From Nitrospirota bacterium (lineage in GTDB: Bacteria > Nitrospirota > Thermodesulfovibrionia > Thermodesulfovibrionales > JdFR-88), in assembly GCA_021789735.1 (NCBI GenBank), contig JAJYJB010000043.1, positions 1-21,830 of the forward strand: a stretch of 21,830 nucleotides of DNA, in the 5' to 3' direction. Each line of letters opens with the position of its first letter. Within the stretch, counting starts at the first letter, position 1. A program made the translations under genes and the position numbers. Under the pieces are notes generated by a model. That model was not told the origin of the DNA, did not search any database, and saw only the letters and a list, made by a program, of their open reading frames with translations. Below, in pieces: positions 8,331-16,347 of this stretch.

Positions 8331-9140
8331 TTGCTTCTTTCCATGAGGCCCCTGCTTGAAGGGACCCCGCTTTATGTGCTCTCCGTTTTATTTGGCCTCA
8401 TCGTTGGCTCTTTCGCAAATGTCTGCATCTACAGGCTTCCGAAGAACGAATCGGTCGTGTCTCCCGGCTCGCACTGCCCCTCCTGCGGCAGGCCGGTAAG
8501 GTTTTGGGACAATGTCCCGGTAATAAGCTATCTTGTCCTCAGGGGCAGATGCCGGGCATGCGGTGAGCCCATCTCACTCAGATATCCGGCGGTTGAAGGG
8601 CTAAACGGCCTTTTATACTTCCTTGCGGCCCTGAGGTTTGGCGGTACGCCCGCCACATTCTTCTACTTCATCTTCATAACCGCGATGGTCGTGATAACCT
8701 TTATAGATTACGATTTCCAGATCATCCCTGACGAGATAACCCTTCCGGGAATCCCCATAGGGCTTCTGGCAGGCTGGCTCATCCTGCCTGACCCGTTTTA
8801 CAGGCTTGCGGGCCTCGGGCTGACGGGTTCTCTGATAGGGGCCGCCACCGGTTTTATGCTTTACTACTCGATAGCTTTTTTAAGCCGTGGGGGAATGGGC
8901 GGCGGGGACATAAAAATGATGACAATGGTCGGCGCTGTTCTGGGATGGAAAGGCGTTCTGCTTACCACTTTTCTGGCCAGCTTTACGGGTTCCGTGGCCG
9001 GGCTTTACCTCATGGCATTCAGGGGCAAGGGGAGGAAATCCAGGGTCCCGTTCGGCCCGTTCCTTGCCGCCGGGGCCCTTATAAGCCTGCTTGAGGGACA
9101 AGATGTGATCTTCTGGTACATCCGCCATGGACTGCGCTGA
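8331..9140 (+). CDS. pilD: Type IV prepilin peptidase / N-methyltransferase (PilD/GspO family)
   Basis: A 269-residue inner-membrane aspartic protease that cleaves the leader of type IV pilins or type II secretion pseudopilins and methylates the new N-terminus. The N-terminal segment has GLIVGSFANVCIYRLP. A cytoplasmic zinc-binding domain follows, with C49-x2-C52 and C74-x2-C77. The peptidase aspartates are D126/D128 in IDYDFQIIPDEITLP and D193 in the GGGD motif. About eight membrane helices fill the rest, and the length is normal. The likely start is TTG at 8331, four bases after AAGGGGGG; the next ATG (8343) lies 16 nt from that site. No pilin or pilus ATPase gene is in the window, so the substrate is unknown. 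Confidence 0.94.
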   Translation: MLLSMRPLLEGTPLYVLSVLFGLIVGSFANVCIYRLPKNESVVSPGSHCPSCGRPVRFWDNVPVISYLVLRGRCRACGEPISLRYPAVEGLNGLLYFLAALRFGGTPATFFYFIFITAMVVITFIDYDFQIIPDEITLPGIPIGLLAGWLILPDPFYRLAGLGLTGSLIGAATGFMLYYSIAFLSRGGMGGGDIKMMTMVGAVLGWKGVLLTTFLASFTGSVAGLYLMAFRGKGRKSRVPFGPFLAAGALISLLEGQDVIFWYIRHGLR

Positions 9141-9161
9141 GTGAAAATGGAATGAAGTGAA

Positions 9162-10505
9162 ATGCAAAAAAATCCTTTTTTCTCCCTTGTATCATTTCCG
9201 CTTTTTCTGCTCCCCCTGGTCATGGCGGCCGCTGTTGTTCTGACCTACTTGCTGGCCAGGAAATTTTTCCTGGCGGGGGGCAAGGGCCGGCAGGAAAATA
9301 AAGGGAAATCGGAAGTGGGGTTCGTGGTGGACACCTTCCAGGGGCTTGTAGCGAAACTGAAGGAAAAAGAGAGAGAGCTCCAGGAACTCCGGGCAAAGGC
9401 GGAAAAAAGGGCGGACATCTCTGAAAACCTTGGCAAAAATATCCTTGAAAGCGTTCCAAGCGGGGTCATAAGCTTTAATGAGGCTCTGGAGATAACAATG
9501 GTGAACTCCGCAGCTGAAAGGATAATGGGCTTTAGAAGAGAAGAGGCGATCGGCAGAAAGCACAATGAGGTGCTAAGGGAGGAGATATCCGGGCTGATCG
9601 AAAAGAACGAGACGGTAAGCAGGCAGAAGCTTGCCTTTTATTCCGGCATGCAGGGCGGGGCAAAGGGCCGCAGGCTCTGGGTGGGTTTTTCGGTTACCCC
9701 GCTGCTTGATGCGGCCGGCGCGAGGATAGGGCTGATTCTGGTTTTTACTGACCTCACAGAGCTCAGGGCGCTGGAGCGGCAGGCCGAGCTTCGCCGCAGG
9801 CTCTCCAGCCTGGGCGAGATGGCGGCAGGCCTTGCCCACGAGCTTAGAAACCCCATGGCTGTGATTTCCGGCTATTCCAAGATGCTCTCAAGGGCCTCTT
9901 TGTCCGCCTGCGAAGCGGGGCCCGTCCTGGAGACGGAAAAGACGGTCGCCTCCGGTATTCAGCGCCAGGCCGCCCAGGCCATCGAAAAAGAGGTGGCCGC
10001 CATGAACTCGATAATCAACGGGTTTCTTTCTTTTGCCAATCTTGGCACACCTGCTTTTGAGACGGTGGACAGGCAGAGGCTTTCCGCTGTTTTAAAAACA
10101 TGCCTTGACGCCGCACTGGCCGGAGTTTTTCCTTCCGTAAGCGCCTCCCTTTCGGTCTGCCGGGAGGAGTTCGTCATAAGGGCCGACGAGATACTGCTAA
10201 AGCAGGCGTTTATGAACCTCATTCAAAACGCGGTTCAGGCTATGACGCCCGAGGGCGGAAGGCTGGACCTTCAGGTGTGCAAGAAAGAAAACGAGGTCCT
10301 CATCTCGGTGGCGGACACCGGCCCCGGCATACCGGAGCAGATGAGGCAGAAGGTTTTTTTGCCCTTTTATACGAGCAAAGAGGGCGGCACCGGCCTGGGC
10401 CTGGCCATAGTGCACAGCATTATCCAAAGCCATTTTGGGAGCATCGGGGTCGAAAGCACGGACATGGGTACGATGTTTCTTGTCAAGTTGCCGTCAAGCG
10501 AATAA
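9162..10505 (+). CDS. PAS-containing sensor histidine kinase (PilS/AtoS/NtrB-like)
   Basis: A 447-residue kinase. It has one N-terminal membrane segment (about 10-32), then a charged coiled coil (about 60-90) and a PAS domain (about 92-200; SVPSGVISFNEALEITMVNSAAERIMGF). The HisKA domain carries the phospho-accepting H226 in GLAHELRNP. The ATPase domain shows N352/N356 (FMNLIQNAVQAM), DTGPGIP at 385-391 and GTGLGLAIVHSII at 409-421. It would autophosphorylate and pass the phosphate to a response regulator. The loop between the two HisKA helices (about 245-270) looks longer than usual. It lies 21 nt after the prepilin peptidase, so a PilS-like role is tempting. No response regulator follows: the next gene is on the opposite strand. 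The ribosome-binding site (GAAGTGAA) is weak. Confidence 0.93.
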   Translation: MQKNPFFSLVSFPLFLLPLVMAAAVVLTYLLARKFFLAGGKGRQENKGKSEVGFVVDTFQGLVAKLKEKERELQELRAKAEKRADISENLGKNILESVPSGVISFNEALEITMVNSAAERIMGFRREEAIGRKHNEVLREEISGLIEKNETVSRQKLAFYSGMQGGAKGRRLWVGFSVTPLLDAAGARIGLILVFTDLTELRALERQAELRRRLSSLGEMAAGLAHELRNPMAVISGYSKMLSRASLSACEAGPVLETEKTVASGIQRQAAQAIEKEVAAMNSIINGFLSFANLGTPAFETVDRQRLSAVLKTCLDAALAGVFPSVSASLSVCREEFVIRADEILLKQAFMNLIQNAVQAMTPEGGRLDLQVCKKENEVLISVADTGPGIPEQMRQKVFLPFYTSKEGGTGLGLAIVHSIIQSHFGSIGVESTDMGTMFLVKLPSSE

Positions 10506-10517
10506 AAAGGCCTGTCT

Positions 10518-11165
10518 TCATGCATTGAGCAGGGAAACCACCCACAGGGCCACAAAGGCAAGAAAGCACAGCGCCCCGTAAAGGGCGGGCCTTCCCTTTA
10601 TTTTCCCGGTTTTGCCGAACCCCATGAAAGCTGTGGCAAGGGCCGTCCCCACCCAGCCGATAAAGCCTGCCTCTGCCAGCAGGGACCAGAAAACGGATGG
10701 AGCCCTGTTGTCCCTGAATATGGCCAGGTATTTTGCCCGCTGCTTTGCGGCCTGCCCAGGCTTTATTCCGCCTTCCCTGATGAGCATCGAGGTTTCCAGG
10801 GCCGCCATCCTGCTGTCGCATCTTTTGATCCAGCCTTCGCCTGGTGTATAGAAACTCCTGGTCCCGTAAAAGCCGCTCCTTATGCTGGAGTAAGCTATAA
10901 GTGCCCATCCGGGCCTCCCCTGGGCCTCGAACATCCGGCCTATCTGCCAGAGCCTTTGGGCAGACCTGTCCGCAACGGGTGAAAAAGGCACATGGAAGTG
11001 GATGGCCGTATCGTATTCCCTGATGGCCAGCTTCCAGTTGTGGGCGGCGAAATATGCCTCGGCCTGCTGGAAATGGACCTGCTGGCGGTAAGCGGTCATC
11101 GCGGCGGTAAGCGCAAGCGCCGCCAAGGCCAGCAGAAGGATGATTTTCCCTTTCTTTTTAAGCAT
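10518..11165 (-). CDS. Unrecognised membrane protein with TPR-like middle region
   Basis: A 215-residue protein that I cannot assign to a named family. It has an N-terminal membrane anchor or uncleaved signal (about 8-25). A helical middle follows, with TPR-like spacing (AEAYFAAHNWKLAIREYDTAI at about 35-55 and IGRMFEAQGRPGWALIAYSSI at about 75-95). There is a conserved-looking patch GFYGTRSFYTPGEGW (about 98-112). Two C-terminal membrane helices lie at about 157-180 and 192-214. The arrangement suggests a periplasmic TPR domain held by flanking membrane helices. ATG at 11165 has AGGAGGG 5 nt before it, so expression is likely. It is divergent from tig and ends 12 nt from the histidine kinase stop. 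The TPR-like repeats are inferred by eye. Confidence 0.75.
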   Translation of the reverse strand: MLKKKGKIILLLALAALALTAAMTAYRQQVHFQQAEAYFAAHNWKLAIREYDTAIHFHVPFSPVADRSAQRLWQIGRMFEAQGRPGWALIAYSSIRSGFYGTRSFYTPGEGWIKRCDSRMAALETSMLIREGGIKPGQAAKQRAKYLAIFRDNRAPSVFWSLLAEAGFIGWVGTALATAFMGFGKTGKIKGRPALYGALCFLAFVALWVVSLLNA

Positions 11166-11309
11166 GCGTCCCTCCTATCATAACAGAACAGGCCCCACAG
11201 GTTTTTTCCTGCAGGATACTTTAGGCCGCCGGCTCATGTATAATAGGCTTTTCGCACGGCGGTGAAACGGCTGGTTTTGAATCGCAACTAGCTGTTTTTA
11301 ATATAAAAA

Positions 11310-11337
11310 TTGACAAGTATCCCCGTTCTAGTTTAAT
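11310..11337 (+). promoter_or_regulatory. Sigma70-type promoter of tig-clpP-clpX
   Basis: A perfect TTGACA (11310-11315) is followed, after 16 nt, by TTTAAT (11332-11337, five of six consensus bases). The start site would be near 11344, at the 5' edge of the GAGGAGG ribosome-binding site (11344-11350), giving a leader of about 20 nt before the tig ATG. No CIRCE-type heat-shock operator is visible. A second TATAAT occurs upstream at 11239-11244, between the arms of a 6-bp inverted repeat (CCGCCG/CGGCGG). Confidence 0.7.
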
Positions 11338-11363
11338 CTTATAGAGGAGGCACATAAAATAAA

Positions 11364-12644
11364 ATGCTCAAGACGATAGAGGAAGTAAGCAGCACAAAGA
11401 AGAGGCTGAAGATCGAGATCCCTCCCCAGGCGATCGAAAAGGAAATAAGTCTTTCTCTTGAGAAGTTAAGGCAGAGGACGAGGATAGCAGGGTTCAGGGT
11501 TGGCAAGGCCCCCCTGAGCCTCATTGAGAAGAAGTTCGGCAAAGAGGTGGAGGGCGAGGTCCTTCAAAAACTGATCCCCAAGGTATATTCCGAGACGATA
11601 AAAGAGGCGAACCTGAGGCCAGTGGACAATCCGGTCTTCGAGGAGATGGGGGACTTCAAGAGGCAGGAGCCTTTCAATATGACGCTGCTGGTGGAGGTGA
11701 TGCCCGGGATCGGGGAGCTCAACTACGCGGGCGTTAAGGTCCATGAGGTGGAAACGGAGGTAAGCGACGCGGATGTCGAGGACGTCCTTGCCCGGCTGCG
11801 CGAGGACAAGGCCGTTTTTGAGCCCTCGGAGGAGCCTCTTTCCGAAGGGGACATAGCCATACTGGACTACACGGTGGATGGCGAGGAGAAAAAGTACGAG
11901 GCCCACGTTTTCAAGGTCGGCGGCCCCACGATGCCGGCCGATTTTTCCCGCGGGCTGACAGGCAAAAAGAAGGGCGAAAGCTTCGATATAACAGTGAACT
12001 TCCCGGAGGACTATCCGGTCAAGGAAACGGCGGGCCGTGAGGTCCTTTTTCATGTGACACTCAAGGACACGAAAAAGGTCAGGCTGCCGGAGCTCGATGA
12101 CGAGCTGGCCAAGGACATGGGGCATACCACCCTGGAAGAGCTGAAGACGCATATAAGGGGAGAGATCCAGAAATCCAAGAAGCTGGCCGCCCGGAAGATG
12201 CAAAAGGCCGAGATAATGAAAAAGCTCATAGAATCCCATAACTTTGACGCCCCGGAAGGGCTGGTGGAAAAAGAGCTGACGGGCCTCGTGGAGGAGGCGG
12301 CAACCCAGAAAAGGGGCGGCAGCCCGGATGGAGAGGCTGAAGCGCCAAAAGAGGAAGATTTGCAGGGCTTGAGGAGCGGGCTAAGGGAAAATGCTGTCAG
12401 GAACGTAAAGGCCAGCCTTCTTCTGGAGATGATTGGCGAACGGGAAAAGGTGGAAGTCTCCGAAGAGGACATGAAAGAGAGAATAAGCCAGATAGCCCAG
12501 AGGCTTTCGATTGCCCCTGAAAACGTTATCAAGTATTATGTTTCCAGGCACGGCTCGCTTGACGGCCTGAGGCATGCCGTGTTCGAGGAAAAGGTTCTGG
12601 ACCTCCTTTTGGAAAAAGCGCAGTTTGAAAAGGTGGAGAAATAA
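11364..12644 (+). CDS. tig: Trigger factor, ribosome-associated chaperone and prolyl isomerase
   Basis: A 426-residue chaperone that binds near the ribosome exit tunnel and shields nascent chains. The N-terminal ribosome-binding domain carries the signature GFRVGKAP at 43-50. The FKBP-type isomerase domain is at about 150-240 ([13 protein letters not shown], then [18 protein letters not shown]). The helical C-terminal chaperone domain follows. Within the C-terminal arm is an acidic, low-complexity stretch (about 312-333; [18 protein letters not shown]) that looks like a flexible loop. ATG at 11364 is the only possible start, because an in-frame stop lies just upstream; GAGGAGG lies 13 nt before it, a long spacing. 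clpP starts 1 nt after its stop, so the two are coupled. Confidence 0.97.
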   Translation: MLKTIEEVSSTKKRLKIEIPPQAIEKEISLSLEKLRQRTRIAGFRVGKAPLSLIEKKFGKEVEGEVLQKLIPKVYSETIKEANLRPVDNPVFEEMGDFKRQEPFNMTLLVEVMPGIGELNYAGVKVHEVETEVSDADVEDVLARLREDKAVFEPSEEPLSEGDIAILDYTVDGEEKKYEAHVFKVGGPTMPADFSRGLTGKKKGESFDITVNFPEDYPVKETAGREVLFHVTLKDTKKVRLPELDDELAKDMGHTTLEELKTHIRGEIQKSKKLAARKMQKAEIMKKLIESHNFDAPEGLVEKELTGLVEEAATQKRGGSPDGEAEAPKEEDLQGLRSGLRENAVRNVKASLLLEMIGEREKVEVSEEDMKERISQIAQRLSIAPENVIKYYVSRHGSLDGLRHAVFEEKVLDLLLEKAQFEKVEK

Positions 12645-12645
12645 A

Positions 12646-13245
12646 ATGAGCGTTGTACCCATAGTAATCGAGCAGACCGGAAGGACGGAAAGGGCTTATG
12701 ACATCTACTCCAGGCTACTGAAGGACAGGATCATATTCCTGGGGACGCCGGTGGACGATTATGTGGCAAACACCATCATAGCGGAACTCCTGTTCTTGCA
12801 GAGCGAGGACTCGGAAAAGGACATACACCTTTACATAAACTCGCCGGGCGGGGTTGTGACCGCCGGGCTTGCCATTTATGACACCATGCAGTTCGTAAAG
12901 CCGGACATAGCTACCTACTGCATAGGCCAGGCGGCAAGCATGGGCGCGCTTCTGCTTTGTGCGGGGGCCAAGGGCAAGAGGTTTTCCCTGCCCAATTCCA
13001 GGGTGATGATCCATCAGCCCACGGCGGGTTTTACCGGGCAGGCCTCTGATGTGGAGATACACGCCAAGGAGGTCCTCAAGATGAAGGACCAGCTCAACCG
13101 GATCATGGCGCACCATACGGGGCAACCGATAGAAAAGATACATGCTGACACGGACAGGGACTTTTTCATGTCCGGTGAAGAGGCCAAGGCGTATGGCCTT
13201 GTTGATGAGGTCTTGCAGGGCTTAAGGGCCAAGCCCTCGGAGTAA
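12646..13245 (+). CDS. clpP: ATP-dependent Clp protease, proteolytic subunit
   Basis: A 199-residue serine peptidase that forms the tetradecameric barrel used with ClpX and other Clp ATPases. The catalytic triad is S98 (GQAASMGA), H123 (MIHQP) and D172 (TDRDFF). The family segment [20 protein letters not shown] spans 63-82. The frame is open 24 codons further upstream, inside tig, but ATG at 12646 gives the normal N-terminus ([25 protein letters not shown]) and has GGTGGAG 8 nt before it. It sits between tig and clpX, a common arrangement for coordinated protein quality control. Confidence 0.98.
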   Translation: MSVVPIVIEQTGRTERAYDIYSRLLKDRIIFLGTPVDDYVANTIIAELLFLQSEDSEKDIHLYINSPGGVVTAGLAIYDTMQFVKPDIATYCIGQAASMGALLLCAGAKGKRFSLPNSRVMIHQPTAGFTGQASDVEIHAKEVLKMKDQLNRIMAHHTGQPIEKIHADTDRDFFMSGEEAKAYGLVDEVLQGLRAKPSE

Positions 13246-13262
13246 ACGGAGGTAACGGAAAA

Positions 13263-14510
13263 ATGGCAAAAAAAGACAATCCGGAATATAAGTGCTCTTT
13301 CTGCGGGAGGGGGCAGGACGAGGTACGGAAGCTCATAGCGGGGCCGACCGTCTTCATATGCGACGAATGCGTCGGGCTTTGCAACGAGATCATAGCCGAT
13401 GAGCTCTTTATCGAGGAAAAGGGGCAGACCGGTCTTCCCAAGCTCCCCACGCCAAGGGAGATAAGCCGTTTCCTGGACGACTACGTGATCGGGCAGGAGA
13501 GGGCGAAAAAGACCCTTGCGGTAGCGGTTTACAACCATTACAAGAGGATATACAGCCCGATGGAAGGGGACATCGAGCTGCAAAAAAGCAACATCCTCAT
13601 AATTGGGCCCACGGGCACCGGCAAGACACTCCTGGCCCAGACCCTCGCGCGGCTGCTGGATGTCCCTTTCACCATAACCGATGCGACGACCCTGACCGAG
13701 GCGGGCTATGTCGGCGAGGACGTGGAAAACGTGATCCTGAAGCTCCTGCAAGCTGCCGACTACGACGTGGAGAAGGCGCAGAGGGGCATTGTCTACATAG
13801 ACGAGATAGACAAGATAAGCCGTAAGTCAGACAGCCCATCCATAACGAGGGACGTCTCGGGCGAGGGCGTGCAGCAGGCCCTACTTAAGATAATAGAGGG
13901 CACCACTGCCAACATACCCCCCCATGGCGGACGGAAGCACCCGCAGCAGGAATACATACAGGTTGATACGACCAACATACTTTTCATATGCGGCGGAGCG
14001 TTCGTGGGGATGGACGGCATCATAAAGCAGAGGACGGGAAAGCAGACCATGGGATTTGATTTCGATGCCTCCCGGTCCTCCAGCGTGAACTATCAGAAGC
14101 TGGGGGATGTCCTATCTCTTACCGAGCCCGAGGACCTCATAAAATACGGAATGATCCCCGAGTTTGTGGGGAGGGTGCCCGTGGTGGCCACGCTTGACGA
14201 GCTTGATGAGACCGCCCTCGTACGTATACTCACCGAGCCCAAGAACTCGCTCATAAGGCAATATCAGAAGCTGCTTTCCCTCGATAACGTGAGGCTTCGC
14301 TTTACGGACCCCGCTTTGCGGCAGGTGGCAAAGAAGGCCATCAGGAAAAAGACCGGTGCCAGGGGCTTAAGGAGCATACTTGAAGGTGTGATGCTTGATG
14401 TGATGTTCGAGGTGCCATCCGAAAAGACGATAAAGGAGTGCCTGATAAACGAGGACGTCATCGAGAAGAAGGAAAAGCCAGTCCTGATATACGAAAGGCA
14501 GTCCGCATAG
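13263..14510 (+). CDS. clpX: ClpX, AAA+ unfoldase of the ClpXP protease
   Basis: A 415-residue hexameric ATPase that recognises tagged proteins, unfolds them and threads them into ClpP. The N-terminal zinc-binding domain has C11-x2-C14 and C33-x2-C36. Walker A is GPTGTGKT at 115-122, the pore loop GYVG is at 148-151 and Walker B is IVYIDEID at 176-183. A sensor-2 region [10 protein letters not shown] lies near 378. Length and domain order are normal. GGAGG lies 10 nt before the ATG and the gene follows clpP by 17 nt. A hairpin-forming sequence follows its stop codon. Confidence 0.98.
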   Translation: MAKKDNPEYKCSFCGRGQDEVRKLIAGPTVFICDECVGLCNEIIADELFIEEKGQTGLPKLPTPREISRFLDDYVIGQERAKKTLAVAVYNHYKRIYSPMEGDIELQKSNILIIGPTGTGKTLLAQTLARLLDVPFTITDATTLTEAGYVGEDVENVILKLLQAADYDVEKAQRGIVYIDEIDKISRKSDSPSITRDVSGEGVQQALLKIIEGTTANIPPHGGRKHPQQEYIQVDTTNILFICGGAFVGMDGIIKQRTGKQTMGFDFDASRSSSVNYQKLGDVLSLTEPEDLIKYGMIPEFVGRVPVVATLDELDETALVRILTEPKNSLIRQYQKLLSLDNVRLRFTDPALRQVAKKAIRKKTGARGLRSILEGVMLDVMFEVPSEKTIKECLINEDVIEKKEKPVLIYERQSA

Positions 14511-14515
14511 CAGGC

Positions 14516-14562
14516 GGCAAGGGGAAAGCGGGCGGTTTTTTTTGTTTAAATTCCCCGTTGCC
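14516..14562 (+). repeat. Imperfect inverted repeat after clpX (possible transcript end)
   Basis: GGCAAGGGGAA (14516-14526) can pair with TTCCCCGTTGCC (14551-14562). The 11-bp stem has a single bulged G, and the 24-nt loop itself contains a run of eight T. It begins 6 nt after the clpX stop. The run of T lies in the loop and not after the stem, so this is not a textbook intrinsic terminator. It may stabilise or process the 3' end of the tig-clpPX message. Confidence 0.5.
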
Positions 14563-14599
14563 CCTTGCATTTTGAAGAGGTGTCTTACCTGTCCATGGC

Positions 14600-14629
14600 T
14601 TGCCGCAGGGACCGCGGATCGGTTATCCT
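14600..14629 (+). promoter_or_regulatory. Weak candidate promoter for tRNA-Ser
   Basis: TTGCCG (14600-14605) and TATCCT (14624-14629) are separated by 18 nt; each matches four of six consensus bases. Transcription would start near 14636, giving a leader of about 33 nt that is almost entirely made of the heptamer repeats described next. This is the best match I found before the tRNA, but it is weak. Confidence 0.28.
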
Positions 14630-14632
14630 TTA

Positions 14633-14667
14633 ACTTGTTGCTTGCCTCTTGCTACTTGCCGCTTGAA
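14633..14667 (+). repeat. Five tandem CTTG heptamers abutting the tRNA gene
   Basis: Five consecutive 7-mers share the core N-CTTG-NN: ACTTGTT, GCTTGCC, TCTTGCT, ACTTGCC and GCTTGAA. They end one base before the first base of tRNA-Ser. Further single copies of CTTGC lie nearby (14564-14568 and 14599-14603), so the whole clpX-tRNA spacer seems to be built from such units. Confidence 0.7.
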
Positions 14668-14668
14668 C

Positions 14669-14759
14669 GGAGGGGTGGCCGAGCGGTTTAAGGCGACGGT
14701 CTTGAAAATCGTTGCAGGGTTACACCCTGCCGGGAGTTCGAATCTCTCCCCCTCCGCCA
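14669..14759 (+). tRNA. tRNA-Ser (anticodon UGA)
   Basis: A 91-nt class II tRNA. The acceptor stem GGAGGGG (14669-14675) pairs with CCCCTCC (14749-14755), followed by discriminator G and an encoded CCA (14757-14759). The D-arm begins TGGCCGAGCGG. The anticodon stem ACGGT/ATCGT encloses the loop CTTGAAA with anticodon TGA at 14703-14705, which reads UCN serine codons. A long variable arm (stem GCAGGG/CCCTGC) is typical of tRNA-Ser. The T-arm is GGGAG-TTCGAAT-CTCTC. A36-A37-A38 after the anticodon fits modification by MiaA, which is also encoded in this window. Confidence 0.97.
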
Positions 14760-14925
14760 TTCCTTTCATTTTTCCAGCGCTTCCCGCCTTTTGTCAGGTG
14801 ATTTAAAAATGCCTCCGATTCCCGCGGAGCCCTGTCTTGCTACCTTCTTTGTAAAAAAACGATCGGAATGTTAATCTAAATAAAATCGATATCTGGCTTT
14901 GCTTCCGGCATTTTTGCGTTCTGCC

Positions 14926-14955
14926 TTGACAGACAAGAACGATGCATGGTATTAA
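14926..14955 (+). promoter_or_regulatory. Sigma70-type promoter of the rnf operon
   Basis: A perfect TTGACA (14926-14931) is followed, after 18 nt, by TATTAA (14950-14955, four of six consensus bases). Transcription would begin near 14962, leaving a leader of about 70 nt before rnfC. The ATG at 14946 lies upstream of this start site, so it cannot begin rnfC if the promoter is real. Confidence 0.6.
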
Positions 14956-15029
14956 ATAAGGGTTTTTTTTGGAAAACGTATAAAAGACTCTTCTGCCAGG
15001 AGCAAACAGAACTAAAAGGAGGTAGCGGT

Positions 15030-16331
15030 TTGCCTATGTTTGCTGGCGGGGTGCACCCGCCGGATAAGAAAGAACTTTCCAGCTCAAAGCCGATAACGCC
15101 CCTGAAGCCTCCGGCCAGGGCGGTGGTGCTGCTGAGGCAGCATATCGGGGCCCCCGCGAAGGCCGTTGTTTCAATAGGTGACGAGGTAAAGATAGGCACG
15201 GTGGTGGGACGCCCTGAAGGGTTTGTTTCAGCGCCTGTCCATGCCACGGTCTCGGGAAAGGTCATAGCCGTGGGTGAGTTTGAAACGGCGATGGGCCGTC
15301 CGGGCGAGGCGGTAGTGATAGAAAATGACGGCAAGGAAGAATGGGTGGAGCTGATTGATGCCCCCTCGTTCATGGAGCTATCCCCTGAAGAAATAAAGGA
15401 AAAGATAAAGGCTGCCGGCATTGTCGGAATGGGCGGGGCTACTTTTCCCACGGCGGTAAAACTGGCACCGCCCAAGGAAAAGCCGGTGGACGTGGTCATT
15501 GTGAACGGCGCCGAATGCGAGCCTTATCTGACCGCAGACCACAGGCTCATGGTGGAAAAGCCGGAAGAGGTCGTAGCCGGCCTCAGGCTGATCATGCGCG
15601 CCCTCGAGGTGAAGAAAGGCTTTGTCGGCATAGAGGATAACAAGCCGGACGCCATCGAGAAGATGCGGCAGGCAGCGCGCCCGTATCCGGAGGTGGAAGT
15701 CATTTCCATGGAGGTGAAATATCCCCAGGGGGCGGAAAAGATGCTCATAAAGGCGGTCACCGGAAGGGAAGTGCCGCCGAGAGCGCTTCCGATGGATGTC
15801 GGCGTCGTGGTGCAGAACGTGGGCACGACCTTTGCCGTTTACGAGGCGGTGCGCTATGGGAAGCCCTTGGTGGAGAGAGTGGTCACGCTGACCGGCGAAG
15901 GCATCCGTGAGCCTAAAAACCTGATGGTCCGGATAGGGACGCTCGTCACGGACCTTGTGAACGCGGGCGGAGGTTTTTCTACGGAGGCCGCGAAGGTCAT
16001 ATCCGGCGGTCCGATGATGGGGTTTGCGCTGGGCAGTCTGAATGTGCCCGTGACCAAGGGAACCTCCGGGATACTCGTCCTGCCTGAGGAGGGGCTTTTC
16101 CATGCCAGTGATTTCAAGCCATGCATACGGTGCAGCCGTTGCGTGGATGCCTGCCCCATGGGGCTCAACCCCGGGTATTTAAGCGTGCTGGCCGAAAAAG
16201 GACATTTTGAGGGCGCCAGGGAGCATAACCTGTTTGATTGCTTCGAATGCGGTTCCTGTGCCTTTGTCTGCCCTTCGAAAAGGCCCATAGTGCAGCTCGT
16301 GCGGCTCGCAAAATCGATGGTCAAACCGTAA
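15030..16331 (+). CDS. rnfC: Rnf complex subunit RnfC, NADH-oxidising Fe-S flavoprotein
   Basis: A 433-residue peripheral subunit that carries the NAD(H)/FMN site of the Rnf complex and passes electrons between NAD and RnfB. It opens with the family segment FAGGVHPPDKKE. It has the flavin-site motif GIVGMGGATFPTAVK (130-144) and NGAECEPYLTADHRLM (about 159-174). Two [4Fe-4S] motifs follow: C365-x2-C-x2-C-x3-C375-P and C404-x2-C-x2-C-x3-C414-P. It lacks the long alanine/lysine-rich tail of gammaproteobacterial RnfC. The open frame begins at 14946, but I chose the TTG at 15030, which has GGAGG 7 nt upstream and gives the normal N-terminus. ATG at 15036 is the alternative. It is the first gene of a six-gene operon; rnfD starts 16 nt downstream. 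Confidence 0.95.
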   Translation: MPMFAGGVHPPDKKELSSSKPITPLKPPARAVVLLRQHIGAPAKAVVSIGDEVKIGTVVGRPEGFVSAPVHATVSGKVIAVGEFETAMGRPGEAVVIENDGKEEWVELIDAPSFMELSPEEIKEKIKAAGIVGMGGATFPTAVKLAPPKEKPVDVVIVNGAECEPYLTADHRLMVEKPEEVVAGLRLIMRALEVKKGFVGIEDNKPDAIEKMRQAARPYPEVEVISMEVKYPQGAEKMLIKAVTGREVPPRALPMDVGVVVQNVGTTFAVYEAVRYGKPLVERVVTLTGEGIREPKNLMVRIGTLVTDLVNAGGGFSTEAAKVISGGPMMGFALGSLNVPVTKGTSGILVLPEEGLFHASDFKPCIRCSRCVDACPMGLNPGYLSVLAEKGHFEGAREHNLFDCFECGSCAFVCPSKRPIVQLVRLAKSMVKP

Positions 16332-16347
16332 AGAGAGGAAGGGTAAA

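Noticed and set aside
12574..12645. A 24-codon N-terminal extension of ClpP
   Set aside because: It overlaps the end of tig, is basic and unlike ClpP N-termini, and the ATG at 12646 has a good ribosome-binding site.
14600..14806. A 68-codon frame spanning the tRNA-Ser gene
   Set aside because: It reads through the heptamer repeats and the tRNA, which are structurally certain. No ribosome-binding site is seen.
14821..14837. Small hairpin CTCCG/CGGAG downstream of the tRNA
   Set aside because: The stem is only 5 bp and no T run follows, so I do not call it a terminator.
15378..16103. A 241-codon minus-strand frame inside rnfC
   Set aside because: It is antisense to conserved rnfC, His-rich and without motifs, typical of a complementary frame.
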